Positions 6,829-10,221 of a DNA stretch of 10,221 bases are shown in pieces (position 1 is the first letter of the stretch; each line of letters begins with the position of its first letter). The translations under genes and the position numbers were made by a program. The notes under the pieces were generated by a model. The model did no database searches, had not been told where the DNA came from, and was given only the letters and a program-made list of their open reading frames with translations. This DNA is from an uncultured Campylobacter sp. (GTDB taxonomy: Bacteria; Campylobacterota; Campylobacteria; Campylobacterales; Campylobacteraceae): the NCBI GenBank assembly GCA_949294425.1, contig CASFHJ010000015.1, forward strand, positions 1 through 10,221. Reading direction: 5' to 3'.

Positions 6829-7655
6829 TAAATGATTTTCTAAATATTTTTACAAACGAAGCAACAAGCACACTTGAAGGCTTATCTGGAAAGGCGGCGC
6901 AATTTTCAGAATATCAAGAATTTGACGTAAATGAACAAGATACAATGAAACCACCTTTGGTTAATGCTGTATTTGATGTGAGTGTAGGTGGAAAATTTGC
7001 CCTTTTAGCCTCGGCTGTTTTGATGAGTGCCATTGGTGAATGGATGATGGGAGAGGAAGAAATTTCTAGAAATGATCAGCTAAATTCCGATGAAATGGAC
7101 GCTGCAAAGGAATCCATACTAAACATAATGTCTGCTTTTTCTACCACCTTAGGAGCGCAAAAAGATATAGCAAAGATGGATTTTAAGATGGAAAAATGCG
7201 AATTTGTAGCTGATTCTTTAGATCTTAAGGGCTTTCATAAGCTATACTTTTTTGATGTAAAGATAGCTGATTTAAATGAAAAAATAGCTCTAGTGCTTGA
7301 TAAAAAAATGTATCTCTCCTTAAACCAAACGGAAAATAGCTTGGTTGGAGTTGACGAAGAAGATGATGAAGCTCATATAGCAAATCTAGGAAACCTAAGA
7401 AATATGAATTTAATCATGGACGTTAGACTTCCTATAAGAGTTCGCATAGGCAATAAAAAAATGCTACTAAAAGATGTGCTTACCATGGATATAGGCTCTG
7501 TAGTTGAACTAAATCAACTAGCAAATGACCCCTTAGAAGTTCTAGTTGGCGATAAGAGAATAGCTTATGGAGAGGTTGTTATAGTAGATGGAAATTTTGG
7601 TATACAAATAACAGAAATAGGCAGTAAAAAAGAAAGATTAGAACAACTTCGCTAG
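6825..7655 (+). CDS. fliY: Flagellar motor switch protein FliY (CheC-like plus FliN-like domains)
   Basis: FliY is a C-ring protein of 276 residues. The N-terminal two thirds resemble CheC/FliY (FTNEATSTLEGLSG at 9-22, then the DAAKESILNIMSAFSTTLG helix at 92-110). The last 80 or so residues form a FliN-like SpoA domain (MDVRLPIRVRIGNKKMLLKDVL and following). Unlike Bacillus FliY it has no N-terminal CheY-binding LSQxEID segment. In the CheC phosphatase signature (D/S-xxx-E-xx-N) E96 is present but the Asn position appears to be L99, so phosphatase activity is doubtful. The start ATG overlaps the fliM stop (ATGA). It is the last gene of the operon and carries no clear terminator of its own. 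Confidence 0.95.
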   Translation: MINDFLNIFTNEATSTLEGLSGKAAQFSEYQEFDVNEQDTMKPPLVNAVFDVSVGGKFALLASAVLMSAIGEWMMGEEEISRNDQLNSDEMDAAKESILNIMSAFSTTLGAQKDIAKMDFKMEKCEFVADSLDLKGFHKLYFFDVKIADLNEKIALVLDKKMYLSLNQTENSLVGVDEEDDEAHIANLGNLRNMNLIMDVRLPIRVRIGNKKMLLKDVLTMDIGSVVELNQLANDPLEVLVGDKRIAYGEVVIVDGNFGIQITEIGSKKERLEQLR

Positions 7656-7690
7656 TTTTTTAAATAAATTTTTAGTATTTATTAAGCAGA

Positions 7691-7721
7691 TAAAAAGGAG
7701 TAGTTGCCACAAAGGCAACTA
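7691..7721 (-). terminator. Intrinsic terminator of the nifS-nifU operon
   Basis: TAGTTGCC (7701-7708) and GGCAACTA (7714-7721) form a perfect 8-bp stem with a 5-nt loop. Read on the minus strand the hairpin begins 4 nt after the nifU stop and is followed by CTCC and a run of five T (7692-7696). That is a good rho-independent terminator for leftward transcription. Rightward transcripts from fliY meet the same hairpin but without a U-tract after it. Confidence 0.8.
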
Positions 7722-7724
7722 AAC

Positions 7725-8696
7725 TCACACAGGTAGCACCCTTAAATTTGGGCTAAGTTCTTCTTGCAAGATATTTTCAATGGCATAAAGAGTGGCACCA
7801 CTTCCACTAGCACAACCATTACAAGCACCAAGGTATCTTATATAAACATCTGATATGCCGTTTTCTCCCTTTTGTATATCTATGACTTCCAAATCCCCGC
7901 CATCATAGTTTAGCATAGGACGCACATCAGAGTCTAAGACGGATTCTATAGCCTTTATTTGTCTTACTAAGGTCATATCATCAAAGGCTACATCGTCTTT
8001 TGTAGCTTCTTTTAATCTTTCTCTATCCATTTCAGCCCTAGTATCAGCTAAAATATCTACTAGATAGTATTCTTTTTCTTCATGTCCACCAGGTTTTACG
8101 CAGGATTTACAAAAACCCCCAGCCTTTGTGTATTGAGTGATTTCCTCTACAGTTTTAAGATCATTTAATCTTATAACCTCTTTTATAGTTCCAAGGCTTA
8201 CTCTAGCACACTCACAAACTATAATTTGATCTTCAAAGCTTTCAGGAGAAACGCCCATATATTGACCCGCTGCTTGTTTAATAACATCATAAGCCATAAC
8301 AGAACAGTGCATTTTTTGAGGTGGGACTGCTGGAGTGTCTGGATTATCTCTCATGGCAAATTCAACATCTAAATTTGTTATCTTAACGGCTTCATCAACC
8401 TTTTTTCCTATACAAAGATCTACCATGGTATCAGAGCTTGCTATAGCAGTTCCACAGCCAAAGCTTTTAAATTTAGCATCTATTATGGTATCTGTTTTTT
8501 CATCAACGAGCCAGTAAAGCCTAACAGCATCTCCACAACTCTCAGCACCAAAGTCAGCAACTATAAGCTTTGCATTTCTGTTTTTGGCATCTTCTTCTGT
8601 AAATTCTCCCATGTGTTTAGGATTATTCATTCTGTCTTGAACTTTTTTAGAATAGGCTTCCCAAATCGAACCGCCTATTAAACTATGTTTTCCCAT
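7725..8696 (-). CDS. nifU: Fe-S cluster assembly scaffold NifU (three-domain)
   Basis: NifU builds Fe-S clusters on its cysteines using sulfur from NifS and passes them to apoproteins. All three modules of full-length NifU are present in 323 residues. The N-terminal IscU-like scaffold has C54 (ESCGD), C81 (FGCGTA) and C131 (MHCSV). The central ferredoxin-like domain holds a [2Fe-2S] site with C161, C163, C196 and C199. The C-terminal NFU domain has the C292-x-x-C295 motif in GACNGCASGSG. Campylobacterota use this NIF-type system for general housekeeping rather than nitrogen fixation. The start ATG has an AAAGGA site in the 12-nt gap after nifS, so the two are one operon. Confidence 0.97.
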   Translation of the reverse strand: MGKHSLIGGSIWEAYSKKVQDRMNNPKHMGEFTEEDAKNRNAKLIVADFGAESCGDAVRLYWLVDEKTDTIIDAKFKSFGCGTAIASSDTMVDLCIGKKVDEAVKITNLDVEFAMRDNPDTPAVPPQKMHCSVMAYDVIKQAAGQYMGVSPESFEDQIIVCECARVSLGTIKEVIRLNDLKTVEEITQYTKAGGFCKSCVKPGGHEEKEYYLVDILADTRAEMDRERLKEATKDDVAFDDMTLVRQIKAIESVLDSDVRPMLNYDGGDLEVIDIQKGENGISDVYIRYLGACNGCASGSGATLYAIENILQEELSPNLRVLPV

Positions 8697-8708
8697 TTTC
8701 TATCCTTT

Positions 8709-9940
<1,232 letters not shown>

Positions 9941-9988
9941 TCATATAAAAGGTAAATTTGATAAATAATATAAATAAAATTTAGCAAA

Positions 9989-10006
9989 AGATAAAAAATA
10001 TTATCT
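9989..10006. repeat. Inverted repeat AGATAA-n6-TTATCT, possible operator
   Basis: Perfect 6-bp arms separated by 6 nt lie between the divergent nifS and tRNA promoters, around 60-75 bp upstream of the expected nifS transcription start. The arms loosely resemble half-sites of Fur/PerR-type operators, but in such an AT-rich gap chance occurrence is plausible. Confidence 0.25.
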
Positions 10007-10054
10007 ATATTTTAGAAAAAATCCCTTTTTAATCTAAATAAAAGCTATCTTTGA

Positions 10055-10060
10055 TATAAT
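10055..10060 (+). promoter_or_regulatory. -10 box of the tRNA-Ala gene
   Basis: TATAAT, preceded by TTTGA, lies 20 nt upstream of the tRNA 5' end, leaving room for a short leader removed by RNase P. Confidence 0.75.
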
Positions 10061-10080
10061 TTTGCTTTCATATCTTAAAA

Positions 10081-10156
10081 GGGGCATTAGCTCAGCTGGG
10101 AGAGCACAACGCTGGCAGCGTTGGGGTCAGCGGTTCGAGCCCGCTATGCTCCACCA
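10081..10156 (+). tRNA. tRNA-Ala (anticodon GGC)
   Basis: This 76-nt gene folds into a complete cloverleaf. The acceptor stem GGGGCAT pairs with ATGCTCC and contains the G3:U70 wobble that marks alanine tRNAs. The D-arm contains AGCTCAGCTGGGAGAGC, the anticodon stem is CAACG/CGTTG around the loop CTGGCAG (anticodon GGC, reading GCC and GCU), and the T-arm contains GGTTCGAGCC. The discriminator is A, and CCA is encoded. Its own promoter is visible upstream. The last 13 bases are overlapped on the other strand by the end of an unidentified coding sequence. Confidence 0.97.
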
Positions 10157-10221
10157 TTCATATACTCCGCAAACATAGCCTTATTCATTCTTTTAGCCTC
10201 TTCATCAACCTTGCCATTTTC
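10144..10221 (-). CDS. C-terminal fragment of an unidentified protein, cut by the right window edge
   Basis: Reading leftward from the window edge, one frame stays open for 25 codons (ENGKVDEEAKRMNKAMFAEY followed by MNGGA) and stops at TAG (10146-10144). The other two minus-strand frames hit stops within about a dozen codons of the edge. The residues are charged and look like a natural helical protein end, with codon use like the neighbours. The stop lies inside the tRNA-Ala gene, so the last residues GGA are encoded by the antisense of the tRNA acceptor end. I cannot identify the family from 25 residues. Confidence 0.55.
   Translation of the reverse strand, partial: ENGKVDEEAKRMNKAMFAEYMNGGA

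Noticed and set aside
7661..7681. TAAATA/TATTTA inverted repeat after fliY as a terminator
   Set aside because: It is an all-AT stem with a 9-nt loop and no U-tract, so it would be too weak.

Overview
This window looks like a chromosomal segment of a Campylobacter species (Campylobacterota). It is AT-rich, its promoters have the TATAAT -10 box without a clear -35, and it carries the flhF-flhG-orf-fliA-fliM-fliY cluster behind aroQ and folK. From memory, this is the order of Cj0066c to Cj0059c in C. jejuni NCTC 11168. The protein sequences suit the genus, but I cannot name the species from sequence alone.

Layout. (1) Positions 783 to 1, minus strand: a UbiA-type prenyltransferase cut by the left window edge, probably MqnP of menaquinone synthesis. 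(2) Positions 784-1113: a very AT-rich divergent intergenic region with a promoter on each side; the rightward one has a run of 13 T directly before its -10 box. (3) Positions 1114-1305: a tiny gene for an exported four-cysteine peptide that I do not recognise. (4) Positions 1306-1536: a stem-loop and the promoter of the next operon. (5) Positions 1537-7655, plus strand: eight tightly packed genes, aroQ, folK, flhF, flhG, a small membrane protein, fliA, fliM and fliY. Six of the seven junctions are overlaps or gaps of 3 nt or less; the exception is the 15-nt gap after flhG. (6) Positions 7656-7724: a convergent intergenic region with a strong hairpin terminator for the minus-strand operon. (7) Positions 9890 to 7725, minus strand: nifS (TTG start) and nifU, the Fe-S cluster assembly pair. 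(8) Positions 9891-10080: a divergent AT-rich region with promoters for nifS and for a tRNA. (9) Positions 10081-10156: tRNA-Ala (GGC). (10) Positions 10144-10221, minus strand: the C-terminal end of an unidentified gene whose stop lies inside the tRNA gene.

How the genes fit together. FlhF and FlhG set the place and number of polar flagella, FliA (sigma 28) transcribes late flagellar genes, and FliM and FliY are switch-complex (C-ring) proteins. The operon therefore joins flagellar site selection, motor and regulatory genes to two unrelated metabolic genes: shikimate-pathway AroQ and folate-pathway FolK. NifS supplies sulfur to the NifU scaffold for Fe-S cluster building. The prenyltransferase would supply the quinone for respiration.

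I see no CRISPR array, insertion sequence, prophage or defence system. Most of the window is ordinary core genome. The items most worth a second look are the four-cysteine exported peptide and its poly-T promoter, the small membrane protein whose 3' end overlaps the start of fliA, and the coding sequence that ends inside the tRNA-Ala gene.
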